64,000 nucleotides of DNA, from the NCBI GenBank assembly GCA_944324855.1, contig CALUXY010000002.1, positions 1-64,000 of the forward strand, read 5' to 3'. Below are positions 16,208 through 26,482 of the stretch, one piece after another (positions within the stretch are counted from its first letter, which is position 1; each line of letters starts with the position of its first letter). The position numbers were made by a program, and so were the translations under genes. A model generated the notes under the pieces. That model had not been told where the DNA came from, made no database searches, and saw only the letters and a list, made by a program, of their open reading frames with translations. Source of the stretch: Candidatus Gastranaerophilales bacterium (lineage in GTDB: Bacteria; Cyanobacteriota; Vampirovibrionia; Gastranaerophilales; Gastranaerophilaceae).

Positions 16208-17311
16208 CTAAATATCCTTTGATTTATAAAATGCAATACAAGCCAGTAAAAATGATACCGGAGGAAATGCGGCAGCAATAATTGGCGGTATAACTCCTTT
16301 TTCTGCAAGCAAGTCAAAAAACGGAAGCGTAATGTAATACAAGAAAATTGCACCTATTGCGATGGTAAAACCGATAAGCCGTTGTTCTCTGGGTTTGCTG
16401 AAACCTAATAAGCAGCCCATAACAGCAAGCAATATACATACAAATGGGTGAAAGAATCTTTGATAGTACTTGTTTAGCATAAGTCTATATGGTTCTTCCA
16501 TCTTCTGTTCTTTTAAAAGCTCAATATAATGATGTAAATTTTTATTTGTAATTTCCCGGTCTTTCTTGTTGGAATTTGCCATTAATATTCCGATGTCATC
16601 AGCAATTTGTCCATGCATAATTTCCATTGAATCTTTGTGATCTATTTGTTTAAAAATTCCTTCCGGAGTTATATCGTATACTAAAATATCATGAAGAATC
16701 CATTTATCTTTGAATCTGTTTCCGTACGTTGCAACATATATTTGCGAAATTCCGTGGACATCATCATAGATTTTTTTTGAAAAGTCAAGAACAATAACGT
16801 CATTCATTATAAAGTTATCATATCTTGAGACGATTACAGACATAACCGGTCTGCTTTTTTCATCTTTTTTAGTATAAATATACTGTGATACCGGATTGCT
16901 GCATTGCATACGCATTAACCGCTGCTGCGATACCGGTATAAATTTATCATACGTAACAAAACAAAGCCAGGTTACAATAAGGCTCAATACTATTACCGGT
17001 GCTATAATGCGATGGAAAGGCAGCCCTACAGCTCTAAATATTGTAAGCTCTGAATCTTTACTAAGTTTATCAAATGTAAACAGTGAGCCTAATAATAATC
17101 CAACAGGAAAAGCCTTGCCAAGAATCAGAGGCAGCTGATAAGTCAGATATGCAGCCCCCATTTTTAGCGTGTATTCTCCGGCCAGAATCTTTTTAATTGT
17201 ATTTAAAAGCATCTCAGGTGCAATCCAAACGACAGTAAATAAAAGTATTGCAACGAAAGTCGTTACTGCAACCTGTTTGAAAATATACTTGTCGTAAATA
17301 GTGATTTTCAT
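16208..17311 (-). CDS. LptF/LptG family lipopolysaccharide export permease
   Basis: The 367-residue protein has the YjgP/YjgQ layout: an N-terminal amphipathic segment and two to three membrane helices (FKQVAVTTFVAILLF onward), a large periplasmic beta-rich region (about 110-260), and C-terminal helices ending near KSKDI. These permeases extract lipopolysaccharide from the inner membrane, driven by LptB. Only one permease gene is present next to lptB; whether it works as a homodimer or has a partner elsewhere cannot be seen. Its ATG overlaps the lptB stop as TAATG. Confidence 0.88.
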   Translation of the reverse strand: MKITIYDKYIFKQVAVTTFVAILLFTVVWIAPEMLLNTIKKILAGEYTLKMGAAYLTYQLPLILGKAFPVGLLLGSLFTFDKLSKDSELTIFRAVGLPFHRIIAPVIVLSLIVTWLCFVTYDKFIPVSQQRLMRMQCSNPVSQYIYTKKDEKSRPVMSVIVSRYDNFIMNDVIVLDFSKKIYDDVHGISQIYVATYGNRFKDKWILHDILVYDITPEGIFKQIDHKDSMEIMHGQIADDIGILMANSNKKDREITNKNLHHYIELLKEQKMEEPYRLMLNKYYQRFFHPFVCILLAVMGCLLGFSKPREQRLIGFTIAIGAIFLYYITLPFFDLLAEKGVIPPIIAAAFPPVSFLLACIAFYKSKDI

Positions 17312-18036
17312 TAGAGCTGAAAATCCTTTCCTAAATAGAATTCTTTTGCAACCGGATCGTTTGCAACATCAATACTTTTACCCTGAATTTTGATTTTTCC
17401 GTCAAAAATGACGTATGCTCTATCAGTGATTGATAATGTTGCTTTAGGGTTGTGGTCTGTAATAAGAACTCCTAACCCTTTATCTTCAGATATTTTTCTT
17501 ATATTATCTTTGATTTCTCCGATTGCAATTGGGTCAATACCTGCGAATGGTTCATCTAATAACATAAAATCAGGGCTTGCTGCAAGAGCTCTGGCAATTT
17601 CTACACGTCGTCTTTCACCTCCGGATAGTGCAATCGATGGTGCTTTTCTAAGTTTTTTAACCCCGAATTCTGTTAATAATTCTTCCAGTTTTTTGCGTTT
17701 CTCATCAACTGTCAGCTTATCATTCATTTCAAGAACCAGTTTGATATTATCTTCAACATTAAGTTTTCGAAAGATTGACGTTTCTTGAGGAAGATAACCG
17801 ATACCGGCTTTGGCTCTAAGGTTCATCGGCCATTCAGTTATATCTTGATCATCGAGAAAAACGTGTCCTTTATATGGTTTTACCAGACCTACTACCATAT
17901 AAAATGTAGTTGTTTTGCCTGCCCCGTTTGGACCTAAAAGACAAACTACTTCTCCTTTATTCATATCAAAGGAGATATCATTAACTACGCTTCTGTCCCC
18001 GTATACTTTTATTAAATTTCTCGCTTCAATTCTCAT
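17311..18036 (-). CDS. lptB: LPS export ABC transporter ATPase LptB
   Basis: The 241-residue ATPase shows Walker A GPNGAGKTT, the Q-loop context GIGYLPQETSIFRKLNVEDNI typical of LptB, signature LSGGERRR, Walker B FMLLDEP and switch His in ITDHNPKATL. LptB powers transport of lipopolysaccharide to the outer membrane, so a lipopolysaccharide-like outer membrane is implied. The usual DHNVRETL motif is DHNPKATL here. GAGG is about 7 bases upstream of ATG. The permease gene follows with a one-base overlap. Confidence 0.95.
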   Translation of the reverse strand: MRIEARNLIKVYGDRSVVNDISFDMNKGEVVCLLGPNGAGKTTTFYMVVGLVKPYKGHVFLDDQDITEWPMNLRAKAGIGYLPQETSIFRKLNVEDNIKLVLEMNDKLTVDEKRKKLEELLTEFGVKKLRKAPSIALSGGERRRVEIARALAASPDFMLLDEPFAGIDPIAIGEIKDNIRKISEDKGLGVLITDHNPKATLSITDRAYVIFDGKIKIQGKSIDVANDPVAKEFYLGKDFQL

Positions 18037-18119
18037 AATCCATCCTCATTTAAATACTATAACAAAATTAGATAAAATACCAGAGGATGACTGAATTTTA
18101 AATAATTTTTCAGTTTATT

Positions 18120-18695
18120 TTATAAATTTTTGATTTTATCAATTCGTTTTCCTTTATGCCATATTTCTGCTGTAGAGCCGTTTTTATCAAACTTAATCTG
18201 TGTCATTTCGTCAATACAATACAATGTACTGTACAGGTTCCCGTGTGTGGTATATTTTCTTGCAAAATATGGGAAACTAGGATAATTTCCGTACATAAAA
18301 TCAATATATTTTAAATGCCCGATTGCATTATAGTAATACGTTATTCTTATATTGTGTTTTTCTTGCAAGGCATACATGTACATTATATCCATTTTAGGAG
18401 AAAACATTCCTGAAATATTGTTATCTTTGAAGGAAGTATAACCGGCTTGTGCTGCATAATAGTTTTCGATATAGTTTTTATCTTTCTTATGTGTTTTAAT
18501 CATTTTTTTAAATTCATCTGATTCAAGAGAGAATGCACAGTCATGAGAAAATATTTCGCTCTTTAAATCTTGCAGGTATTCAATACGACTATTTCCTTCA
18601 AGTTTTGTAATATCCGTATTATCATCAAAAATGTCAACGGCAAATGCTGTACCGCTTATTAATAATAATGCAAAGATTAATAATATTTTTTTCAT
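18120..18695 (-). CDS. Exported hypothetical protein
   Basis: The 191-residue protein has a clear signal peptide with cleavage after AFA (residue 19). The mature part is rich in Tyr and Lys, with two Cys that could form a disulfide. No family is recognised. GGAG lies 8 bases before the ATG. It is divergent from mnmG with only 42 bases between their starts. A periplasmic location is inferred from the signal peptide. Confidence 0.65.
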   Translation of the reverse strand: MKKILLIFALLLISGTAFAVDIFDDNTDITKLEGNSRIEYLQDLKSEIFSHDCAFSLESDEFKKMIKTHKKDKNYIENYYAAQAGYTSFKDNNISGMFSPKMDIMYMYALQEKHNIRITYYYNAIGHLKYIDFMYGNYPSFPYFARKYTTHGNLYSTLYCIDEMTQIKFDKNGSTAEIWHKGKRIDKIKNL

Positions 18696-18737
18696 TGTTA
18701 TTACTCCATTTTGTTATTATTATACTATAATATTTTT

Positions 18738-20603
18738 ATGGATTACTTAAATAATACATTTGATGTAATAGTTGTTGGAGCAGGTCATGCAGGATGCGAG
18801 GCCGCAATTTCCGCTGCTCGCCTCGGGGCAAAAGTTTTATTGTGTTCTTTAAATCTTGAGCATATTGCACTAATGCCTTGTAATCCGGCTGTCGGCGGAC
18901 CTGCAAAATCTACTCTTGTAAGAGAAATTGATGCTTTGGGCGGTGTTATGGGAGAAGTCGCCGATGCTACTTATATTCAAATGAAAATATTAAATTCATC
19001 AAAAGGACCGGCAGTAAGAGCTTTAAGAGCACAATCCGATAAAGCGGAATATACGCAGTATATGCGCCATATTCTGGAGTCTGAAGAAAATATTTATTTA
19101 AAGCAGTGCTGTATTACGGATATAATAACAAAAGACGGTAAAATAACAGGTGCTGTTGATGAATTTGGCCTGGAGTATTCGTGCAGGGCTATTATTTTAA
19201 CAACAGGTACGTCATTAAACGGAAGAATATTTATAGGACTTCAATCATATCCGGCCGGGCGTTTAGGGGAAAGACCGGCATACGGGCTTTCGGATTCTCT
19301 TGCTAAGCTCGGAATTAATTTGAAGAAGCTCAAAACAGGGACTCCTGCAAGAGTAGATAAACGTACTATTGATTATTCTAAGATGACAATTCAACCGGGA
19401 GATGAAGAATTACATTTTTATTCATTTAAACCTGACAGACCTATAAGGAAACAGGTTCCCTGTTATTTAACAAGAACTAACGAAAAAACTCATGAAATAA
19501 TACGTGCCAATCTGGATAAATCGCCAATGTATCAGGGGTTAATTCATGGCGTAGGGCCGCGTTACTGCCCGTCAATTGAAGATAAGGTAAAAAGATTTGC
19601 ATCAAATCCTTCACATCATATATTTATTGAACCTGAAGGTCTTAATAATTACGAGATTTATATACAGGGGTTTTCAACGAGTCTTCCGGCTGATGTTCAG
19701 GTTCAAATGCTGCATACACTGCCCGGATTGGAAAAGGCACATATTATTAAACCTGCTTATGCTGTTGAGTATGATTATATTCCGGCTGTTCAAACTAAAC
19801 ATTCTTTGATGTCAAAAATTGTTGACGGTTTGTTTTGTGCAGGACAGATTAACGGTACAAGCGGGTATGAAGAGGCTGCAGCGCAAGGACTTGTTGCCGG
19901 TATTAATGCTGTGAATTATTTGAATGGTTCGGAACCGCTTGAATTATCAAGAAGTTCATCTTATATCGGGACTTTGATTGATGATTTGGTAACAAAAGAC
20001 ATTGAAGAACCTTATAGAATGCTGACATCTCGTTCGGAATACAGACTTCTTTTACGTCAGGATAATGCAGATGCTCGTTTGACTGAAACAGGATATAAAA
20101 TAGGTTTGATTGACGATAAACAGTATCAGCTTTTTAAAGATAAACAAGAGATGATTCAAAAAGAAAAAGAACGGCTTTTGCAAGTCAAAGTTTCGGCAAC
20201 GAATGAATCTAATAATATTCTTGCAAAATATGGTGAACATATTGATAGAGGTATTAGACTTGCGGAGCTTTTAAAACGTCCAAATATTAATTATTCAATC
20301 CTTAAAGAATTAGACAGTGAAACAAAACAATTAAATCTCAGCAAAGATATTTATGAAGAAGTTGAAGTTTTAATAAAGTATGACGGTTATATTAAACGCC
20401 AGGAAATTCAGATTGAACAGTCAACAAAGCTTGAAAAATACAGAATCCCTGAAAATATTGATTATATGTCGATTGAACATATTTCAGGAGAAACAAAAGA
20501 AAAACTTGAAAAAATTCGACCGGCTAATTTAGCGCAAGCTTCAAGAATCGGCGGTGTAAAACCTGCAGATATTTCTGTATTAATGGTAATGCTTTCCAAA
20601 TAA
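18738..20603 (+). CDS. mnmG: tRNA uridine-5-carboxymethylaminomethyl synthesis enzyme MnmG
   Basis: MnmG (GidA) is the FAD protein that, with MnmE, modifies U34 of tRNAs reading NNA/NNG codons. The protein has the Rossmann motif [12 protein letters not shown] near residue 15, [31 protein letters not shown] substrate region and the C-terminal helical domain. Length is 621 residues, as expected. The ATG at 18738 is preferred over an in-frame alternative at 18711 because the latter lies upstream of TATAAT (18726-18731), which ends 6 bases before ATG. No Shine-Dalgarno sequence is present, so the message is probably leaderless. Confidence 0.95.
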   Translation: MDYLNNTFDVIVVGAGHAGCEAAISAARLGAKVLLCSLNLEHIALMPCNPAVGGPAKSTLVREIDALGGVMGEVADATYIQMKILNSSKGPAVRALRAQSDKAEYTQYMRHILESEENIYLKQCCITDIITKDGKITGAVDEFGLEYSCRAIILTTGTSLNGRIFIGLQSYPAGRLGERPAYGLSDSLAKLGINLKKLKTGTPARVDKRTIDYSKMTIQPGDEELHFYSFKPDRPIRKQVPCYLTRTNEKTHEIIRANLDKSPMYQGLIHGVGPRYCPSIEDKVKRFASNPSHHIFIEPEGLNNYEIYIQGFSTSLPADVQVQMLHTLPGLEKAHIIKPAYAVEYDYIPAVQTKHSLMSKIVDGLFCAGQINGTSGYEEAAAQGLVAGINAVNYLNGSEPLELSRSSSYIGTLIDDLVTKDIEEPYRMLTSRSEYRLLLRQDNADARLTETGYKIGLIDDKQYQLFKDKQEMIQKEKERLLQVKVSATNESNNILAKYGEHIDRGIRLAELLKRPNINYSILKELDSETKQLNLSKDIYEEVEVLIKYDGYIKRQEIQIEQSTKLEKYRIPENIDYMSIEHISGETKEKLEKIRPANLAQASRIGGVKPADISVLMVMLSK

Positions 20604-20656
20604 ATACCCCTGTCAGCTTATTAAAATTTGTTATTATTTCTATTATTATTTATAGA

Positions 20657-21424
20657 ATGAACAACTATGATACATTAAGCCGTGAAGAATTGTTGGAACA
20701 GCTGAATAAATCAGAAGCAACAAAGATTAAGTATGTGAATAAATATCTTGAGCAAGAAGACAAATGGAACCTGTTAAGATTACTTCTTGCCAAAATTTCA
20801 CACGAATTTAAAACTCCGCTAAATTCAATTATTGGTTTTTCTGATTTATTAAAATATCGTCTAAAATCTGAAGAAGAACTGGAGTTTTTAAATAATATAT
20901 CAATAAGTTCACGCCATATGCTTGATTTGATTCAGGATTTACTTGATTTAACTAGAGCACAGTATACGCCGATGGAATTAAATTATAAAGAGTTTGAAAC
21001 AAGAGATATAATTTTGGATATTATAAATTCTTATCCTAATGTTGAGTTTGATTATACACTTGTTTCTCTAACGATAAATGCTGATGTAAAACGTTTCAGG
21101 CAGCTTGTATACAATCTGACATCTAATGCCGTAAAGTTTAATAAACCGGGATGTAAAATTAAAATTTTGACTTATAAAGATGATAAATTCAATTTTGAAA
21201 TTACCGATTACGGTGATGGAATTGATGAATCTAATTATAACGTAATTTTTGAGTTTTTTGCTCAATCCAATGATGATATTTATAAACGTCAAATGGGTTC
21301 AGGAATAGGTTTGGCATTGTGTAAATCTATCGTTGAAGCGCATGGCGGGGAAATAGGGGTTACATCAAAATTAGGTGAAGGAAGTACATTCCGATTTTAT
21401 CTCCCTTTGAATCAAAAAAATTAA
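20657..21424 (+). CDS. Soluble sensor histidine kinase
   Basis: The 255-residue kinase has a short N-terminal coiled coil, a HisKA domain with phospho-accepting H49 in ISHEFKTPLNS, and an ATPase domain with N box NLTSNAVKFN, G1 DYGDGID and G2 GSGIGLALCKSIVEAHGG. There is no membrane segment or recognised sensory domain and no adjacent response regulator, so it is an orphan cytoplasmic kinase. The ATG lacks a Shine-Dalgarno sequence; TATTAT (20644-20649) ends 7 bases upstream, suggesting a leaderless mRNA. Confidence 0.88.
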   Translation: MNNYDTLSREELLEQLNKSEATKIKYVNKYLEQEDKWNLLRLLLAKISHEFKTPLNSIIGFSDLLKYRLKSEEELEFLNNISISSRHMLDLIQDLLDLTRAQYTPMELNYKEFETRDIILDIINSYPNVEFDYTLVSLTINADVKRFRQLVYNLTSNAVKFNKPGCKIKILTYKDDKFNFEITDYGDGIDESNYNVIFEFFAQSNDDIYKRQMGSGIGLALCKSIVEAHGGEIGVTSKLGEGSTFRFYLPLNQKN

Positions 21425-21524
21425 ACTTTAATTTTTTTACATCGCTCAACATAACAATTCTGTGTGTATACGAATGTCCGTAGAATTCTAACCGGATACG
21501 TTTACTCTTGCAGGTGAGGTTTGA

Positions 21525-23234
21525 TTATTTGCTCTTTATGGAATTCATACATCCTTCATCATCTTTATCAATTTTGCCGTCAAAATCGTTATCAATCCCG
21601 TCAGAACAAGAGCCTATAGAATAAATACTTTCGGCTGCGACATCGTGGTACAGCCAGAAATTATAAATTTTCCCCCACAAATACTCAAAGAATTGTCTAT
21701 AAAATTTTGCCGCAGCTGGGTTCTTTAATATAACTAAATTTTCATCGTTTTTACAGTTCCCTGAATATGAAAAATTCATTGAGCCTATAATTACATATTT
21801 ATCATCTATAATCATAGATTTTGAATGAAGTTTGCCTGCGTAATTTTCTGTTTTAACGAGGATACCGTTGTTTCTTAATAATTTATGCTTGGAGGCTTTA
21901 TTTTTTGCATTAACCGCATCAACAATTACTTTAACATCAACTCCTCTGTGTTTTGCCTCTATTAAGGCAGCTGTTATATCACGTTCTGTTATAAGAAATG
22001 CAGGGATATAAATATATTTCTTTGCGGAATTAACCAAAGGCAGAATTGCTTTATGGATTGTATCATCCGATGGGGAAAAATATACCGAAATAAGGCTATC
22101 TCCGAGGATTATATTTTGTTTTGACGGTATTATTTTTTTGTCTGTATGAAAAGAGGAATTTAGCATTTGATTAAATTCTTGTTCATAAATTTTTGCAACT
22201 GACGGAGAATTAATAACGATTACTGAATTGGAATTAAATCCTGACATATCTGTCGGGCTTAGATTAGCAGAACCGGTCATAACAATTTTTGAGTCGAAAA
22301 TGTAAAATTTATCGTGCATTATTGCGTTATTTCTATCGGTATTTGATACAGGTATTAATTCGGTTATTTTATTTGTACCTAAATAAATATTTCCGCCGTT
22401 TAAATCAGTATCATAAATAAGTCTTACTTTTACTCCGCGTCTGATTGCATTAGAAATTGCTGCTTCAATCTCCGGCACTCTATCATAACCATATATTGCA
22501 ATATCAATGCTTTTTTGTGAATGATTAATCAAGGACAAAAGTTCTTTTGAAATAGGTGATAAACATTTATCAGAAGGTTTTAAATTTGTTGTATAATCTG
22601 TCAGGATGATTTTTATATACTGTGATTTAAAAATAAGAGGCGGTGTTTTTAAGCTTGTTTTTTTAGTTTTTTTTATCGTTTTATTTTCATTTTTCTTAAA
22701 ACAAAATTTGCAAGGTAAAGCATCTTTTTCCAATTCTGATTTTGGAATTATTGAATAATTTGATGCGGCGCAGCCGTATTTACAGCTAAGATGGTGATAT
22801 TTATTTGATTTCAAATTATATATTACAAAATCTTTTTTTCGAGCAACATCAAGCTGTTTGCGAAATTGTTCAGGATTAACCGGCATATTATTATTAATTA
22901 CAAATCCTGAATTTTTAATAGTTTTAACGTACTCATCAATTACAACTTTTTTCCCTGAAAGATGTTCTTCCGCAAACTTATCCCCGAGGTATCCTACTGC
23001 CAGAACTTCATCCAAAGGAAGTTTCAAGTTTTCGGCAACTGACATACAAAGAGGTTTATTCTTAAACGATAAAACGTCAATCCCAATGTTGATGTTTGTA
23101 TTGTCCGATAAAATAAAACTTGAAGGGGATTCAATATTGATTACAGACACCGAGTTATCGGAATAGAAATTATAAAATATAAATCCCAGCCCTAAAATAA
23201 TAATAAAAACAATTGAACAAACCTTTTTCATCAT
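21525..23234 (-). CDS. Phospholipase D-like protein with accessory metal motifs
   Basis: The 569-residue protein has an N-terminal membrane anchor or signal (about 6-24) and two HxKxxxxD active-site motifs, HDKFYIFD near residue 305 and HSKSMIID near 468, each followed by GS.N. This is the paired HKD architecture of the PLD superfamily (phospholipases, cardiolipin synthases, nucleases). Before them is a Cys/His cluster (YHHLSCKYGC ... PCKFC, near 155-185), an Ada-like zinc-binding pattern. The C-terminus has DGIDNDFDGKID, a calcium-binding-like loop. Its ATG overlaps the birA stop as ATGA. A surface or periplasmic nuclease or lipase is plausible. Confidence 0.82.
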   Translation of the reverse strand: MMKKVCSIVFIIILGLGFIFYNFYSDNSVSVINIESPSSFILSDNTNINIGIDVLSFKNKPLCMSVAENLKLPLDEVLAVGYLGDKFAEEHLSGKKVVIDEYVKTIKNSGFVINNNMPVNPEQFRKQLDVARKKDFVIYNLKSNKYHHLSCKYGCAASNYSIIPKSELEKDALPCKFCFKKNENKTIKKTKKTSLKTPPLIFKSQYIKIILTDYTTNLKPSDKCLSPISKELLSLINHSQKSIDIAIYGYDRVPEIEAAISNAIRRGVKVRLIYDTDLNGGNIYLGTNKITELIPVSNTDRNNAIMHDKFYIFDSKIVMTGSANLSPTDMSGFNSNSVIVINSPSVAKIYEQEFNQMLNSSFHTDKKIIPSKQNIILGDSLISVYFSPSDDTIHKAILPLVNSAKKYIYIPAFLITERDITAALIEAKHRGVDVKVIVDAVNAKNKASKHKLLRNNGILVKTENYAGKLHSKSMIIDDKYVIIGSMNFSYSGNCKNDENLVILKNPAAAKFYRQFFEYLWGKIYNFWLYHDVAAESIYSIGSCSDGIDNDFDGKIDKDDEGCMNSIKSK

Positions 23235-23956
23235 AATTTAACCAATTCACCGGTATTGTATTTGTGTATTTCCCCATTGACATTTAAAAGAATTTCTCCC
23301 AAATCAGAAATCCCTTCTGCAAACCCTGTTATTTTCTTATCTTCGTAATTTAGAATGATTTTTTCACCAATAAAATTAGTACGGGCAATATATTCATCTT
23401 TTATCAGTTCAAAACCGCTGTTCAAAAACTTATCGTAACTTTTAAAGAATTCTTCAATAAAAATATTCAAAAATTCTTCACGGTTAATTTTATCACCGAG
23501 AATCAGATTTAGAGAAGTTGCAGATGTTGATATATTATGAAGTTCTTTATGAGTGGAATTAAGATTTACCCCGACACCTAAAGCTATTCCTGAACATTGT
23601 CCGCCTTGAAACGATGATTCCGCTAAAATACCTGCAATTTTAGCCCCGTTAATAAGAATATCATTTGGCCATTTTATCGTTGGTTTTACTCCATATTTTT
23701 CAAGTACTTGGCATAATATGACACACATATACTGTGTTATATTGTTAAATTTAGGAAGAAAAACGGCTTCGGGTTTAAGACAAATTGTCATATAAATATT
23801 TTCTTTCCCTGTATGATTCCAGATATGATTCAGCCTGCCGCGGCCGTTTGTTTGGTATGACGTGTAGACAACAGTTTTATCTTCCAGTACGCTGAATTTA
23901 TTTTTTACATAAGTATTAGTTGAATCAACTTTTTCCAAGTAAATCAAATTATTCAT
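23231..23956 (-). CDS. birA: Biotin-[acetyl-CoA carboxylase] ligase
   Basis: BirA attaches biotin to the AccB lysine. The 241-residue enzyme has the biotinyl-AMP binding motif GRGRLNHIW (38-46), KWPNDI (95-100) and GVGVNLN. It lacks the N-terminal helix-turn-helix, so it is a monofunctional ligase without repressor function. The substrate gene accB lies about 7 kb away. TATAAT (23964-23969) overlaps the end of priA and sits 7 bases before the ATG with no Shine-Dalgarno sequence. Thus birA may have its own leaderless promoter within the priA operon. Confidence 0.93.
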   Translation of the reverse strand: MNNLIYLEKVDSTNTYVKNKFSVLEDKTVVYTSYQTNGRGRLNHIWNHTGKENIYMTICLKPEAVFLPKFNNITQYMCVILCQVLEKYGVKPTIKWPNDILINGAKIAGILAESSFQGGQCSGIALGVGVNLNSTHKELHNISTSATSLNLILGDKINREEFLNIFIEEFFKSYDKFLNSGFELIKDEYIARTNFIGEKIILNYEDKKITGFAEGISDLGEILLNVNGEIHKYNTGELVKL

Positions 23957-23971
23957 GAATAATATTATACA

Positions 23972-26170
23972 TCAAAGAATATCAATAGGGTCTACGTCAA
24001 CAGCAAGCCTGATATCTTTGGGCATAGTGATTTTATCAAAGAATTTTGATACAAAAGAATGCCCTTTTTCATTTAGTTTATTTTTAATTAAAATCTGAAA
24101 TCTGAAAAATCCGTTCAAACGCTCTATTACGCATGGTGACGGACCTAAAATGGAAAGATACTCCGAAAAACCAAATTTATCAGTCATTGTATTCAATCGC
24201 ATAGCTATTTCCATTGCGGACTTTTCTGCTCTGAAATTGTTTTCGCAGCTTATAATAACCCTTATTATCTGGCTAAACGGAGGATAATCGAATTCTTCGC
24301 GGGCTGTAATTTCCGTATTATAAAATTTTTCGTAGTTTTGTTCTTTGGCACTTTCCAATGCGTAAAAATCAGGATTATACGTTTGGAAGATTACATCCCC
24401 TGTATAAGCACCTCTGCCTGCTCGTCCTGCAACCTGAGTCAATAATTGAAATCCTCTTTCTGCAGCACGGAAATCCGGAAGATTAAAACTTGCATCTGCA
24501 CTAATAACCCCGACAAGGGTAACATTTGGATTATCAAGTCCTTTAGCAATCATCTGTGTTCCTACAAGAATATCAATTTCCCCTTTTTGAAACCTGTTTA
24601 AAACTTCTATATGAGCGTTTTTACGGGTTAAGATATCGCTATCTATTCTTTCTATTTTTGCATCAGGATAAAGTTCTTTTATAAGCATTTCGATTTTTTG
24701 AGTTCCCATACCGGAATTTCTTAATGCATCAGAGCCGCAATTTGGACATTCATCAGGAAAAGAGGATTCTTGCCCGCAATAATGACATTTCAGTTTTTTA
24801 TCTGCGGCATGCCATATCATTGGAATTGCACAATTCGGGCATTCAATAACGTGTCCGCACGCTTTGCATTGAGTATATGTAGAAAAACCTCTGCGATTAA
24901 TTAAAAGTATAATTTGTTTTTGGTTATTTAACGTTTCTGTTATTTCAGTCTGCAAAGGCTTTGAAATAACAGATTTATAAGCCGCTTTACCATATTCCTG
25001 CATATTTATGACTTTAATCTTTGCCATTGGAGCGTTGTTGTAACGCTTTAACATTTCAAATAAATTATTGTTGTTTGATGCATAATAATAACTTGATATA
25101 TCCGGAGTTGCAGAACCTAATATTAGCGGGGCTTTATAGTACTGAGAAAGTTTTTTTGCAATAGTTCTTGCATCATACCTTGGTGCAGGATTTGTTTGTT
25201 TGTAGGCGGACTCATGTTCTTCGTCAACAATTATAAGTCCTATATTTTGTAATGGCGCAAAAACAGCAGAACGAGCCCCTGCAAGGATTTTAATTTCGTT
25301 GTTATAGAGCCGTTTCCATACATCATATTTTTCACCGTCAGAAATACTGCTGTGCCATATTGCAACATCTTCTACTCCAAATTTGCGGGCTAGACGTTTA
25401 GTAAGTTGAGAGGCTAAAGCAATTTCAGGTGCTAGAAATAATACATTTTTCCCTTGTTTTATAACATCATCAATAAGTTTGAAATAAACCTCTGTTTTCC
25501 CGGATGCGGTAACACCATGCAGCAGTAGCGGGTTTGGAGAGTTTAGTTTCTTTTTTATTTGCAGATAAACTTCTTCTTGCTCTTTAGAAAGTGTAGCCAG
25601 AGGTTCTTGTTTTATATCAGAAAATATGGATAAAGGATTTCTGTAAATCTCATCGGTATGAAATTTTACACATCCGATTGATTCTAATTTTTTCATAGTT
25701 GCACGTGTTGTTTTGGCAATCCGTTCAAAATCAATAAGCGGGAATCTTCCTGTTTGTTTTAACTTTTCAAGGATTTCAAGCTGTCTTTTTGTTGCTCCTT
25801 CCGATTTTACATATTCGACCGAAAATTCTGTTTTAGAATTTTTATCAATAAGTTTCATCGGGATAGCCATATTCAATACCGTTACAAAATCGCAGCAGTA
25901 ATAATTGGCAACCCATTCCAAAAGTTTGAGGTATTTTAGTGAAAATAAAGGTGTTTCGTCCAGTATTTTATTTATTTTTTTAGCCTTTATAGACTCATCT
26001 AAATAATCAGAAAACCCGACAACAAAAGCATTAACTAATCCTTGTCTGCCGAACGGAACAAGTACGGCTTGACCTATCTTAATTTTTTCTTTCATGTCAT
26101 CGGGTATTAAATAACTGAATGTTTTAACACCTAATCCTTTAATATTTACAAGGACGAGAGCGTAGTTCAT
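23972..26170 (-). CDS. priA: Primosomal protein N' (replication restart helicase PriA)
   Basis: PriA recognises stalled forks and reloads the replicative helicase. The 732-residue protein has an N-terminal DNA-binding domain and Walker A GVTASGKTE near residue 220. Then come DEEH near 314, eight zinc-binding Cys in CKACGH, CPNC, CHYCG and CPNCGS (about 435-475), and helicase motifs RIDSD and GRAGRG. It starts one base after the stop of a PC4-like ssDNA-binding gene, with GGAAG 6 bases upstream. The two genes are presumably co-translated. Confidence 0.95.
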   Translation of the reverse strand: MNYALVLVNIKGLGVKTFSYLIPDDMKEKIKIGQAVLVPFGRQGLVNAFVVGFSDYLDESIKAKKINKILDETPLFSLKYLKLLEWVANYYCCDFVTVLNMAIPMKLIDKNSKTEFSVEYVKSEGATKRQLEILEKLKQTGRFPLIDFERIAKTTRATMKKLESIGCVKFHTDEIYRNPLSIFSDIKQEPLATLSKEQEEVYLQIKKKLNSPNPLLLHGVTASGKTEVYFKLIDDVIKQGKNVLFLAPEIALASQLTKRLARKFGVEDVAIWHSSISDGEKYDVWKRLYNNEIKILAGARSAVFAPLQNIGLIIVDEEHESAYKQTNPAPRYDARTIAKKLSQYYKAPLILGSATPDISSYYYASNNNNLFEMLKRYNNAPMAKIKVINMQEYGKAAYKSVISKPLQTEITETLNNQKQIILLINRRGFSTYTQCKACGHVIECPNCAIPMIWHAADKKLKCHYCGQESSFPDECPNCGSDALRNSGMGTQKIEMLIKELYPDAKIERIDSDILTRKNAHIEVLNRFQKGEIDILVGTQMIAKGLDNPNVTLVGVISADASFNLPDFRAAERGFQLLTQVAGRAGRGAYTGDVIFQTYNPDFYALESAKEQNYEKFYNTEITAREEFDYPPFSQIIRVIISCENNFRAEKSAMEIAMRLNTMTDKFGFSEYLSILGPSPCVIERLNGFFRFQILIKNKLNEKGHSFVSKFFDKITMPKDIRLAVDVDPIDIL

Positions 26171-26171
26171 A

Positions 26172-26408
26172 TTATTCTTCCGACATAAATTCTTTCATTG
26201 CTTCATCAACAGCATCTCTAAGAATATCTATTTGATCCGGAGTAAAAGTAACTCCCTTTTTAGTAGGAATCCAGGTTTGACCGCCATCCGTTGTAAAGAA
26301 TATTCTCATATTAAGATAGCTCTTACCGTTGTATTCGCTTATTGAAATTTTTAAATGCTCGGTATCGCTTCTTTCAATAACTGCGAGTTCTTTTTCTTCT
26401 TTAGCCAT
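26172..26408 (-). CDS. PC4/YdbC-like ssDNA-binding protein
   Basis: The 78-residue protein matches the transcriptional coactivator p15 (PC4) fold: ISEYNGKSYLNMRIFF, then TTDGGQTWIPTKKGVTF, then an amphipathic helix. Bacterial PC4-like proteins bind single-stranded DNA as dimers. It is the first gene of an operon with priA (1-base gap), which suggests a role at replication forks or in recombination. AAAGGG lies 8 bases before the ATG. A TGTACAA-N6-TTGTACA palindrome is centred about 30 bases upstream of the start. Confidence 0.82.
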   Translation of the reverse strand: MAKEEKELAVIERSDTEHLKISISEYNGKSYLNMRIFFTTDGGQTWIPTKKGVTFTPDQIDILRDAVDEAMKEFMSEE

Positions 26409-26429
26409 AATAAAGACCCTTTCTTACAA

Positions 26430-26449
26430 TGTACAAATTAAATTGTACA
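26430..26449. promoter_or_regulatory. Palindromic operator candidate TGTACAA-N6-TTGTACA
   Basis: Two 7-bp arms form an inverted repeat 22 bases upstream of the PC4-like start codon, in the presumed promoter of the PC4-priA-birA-PLD operon. The spacing does not fit the LexA box described for cyanobacteria. It may bind an unidentified dimeric regulator. Confidence 0.4.
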
Positions 26450-26482
26450 CGAAAAAAGATTAATATTAAAGAATCTCCCAAA

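Noticed and set aside
18711..18737. Upstream start for mnmG
   Set aside because: It precedes the TATAAT box and would add nine residues not typical of MnmG.
20604..20656. Response regulator partner for the histidine kinase
   Set aside because: No receiver-domain gene lies on either side; neighbours are mnmG and a convergent PLD gene.
26430..26449. Cyanobacterial LexA box
   Set aside because: The arms contain GTAC but the spacing between the half-sites is ten bases rather than about four.
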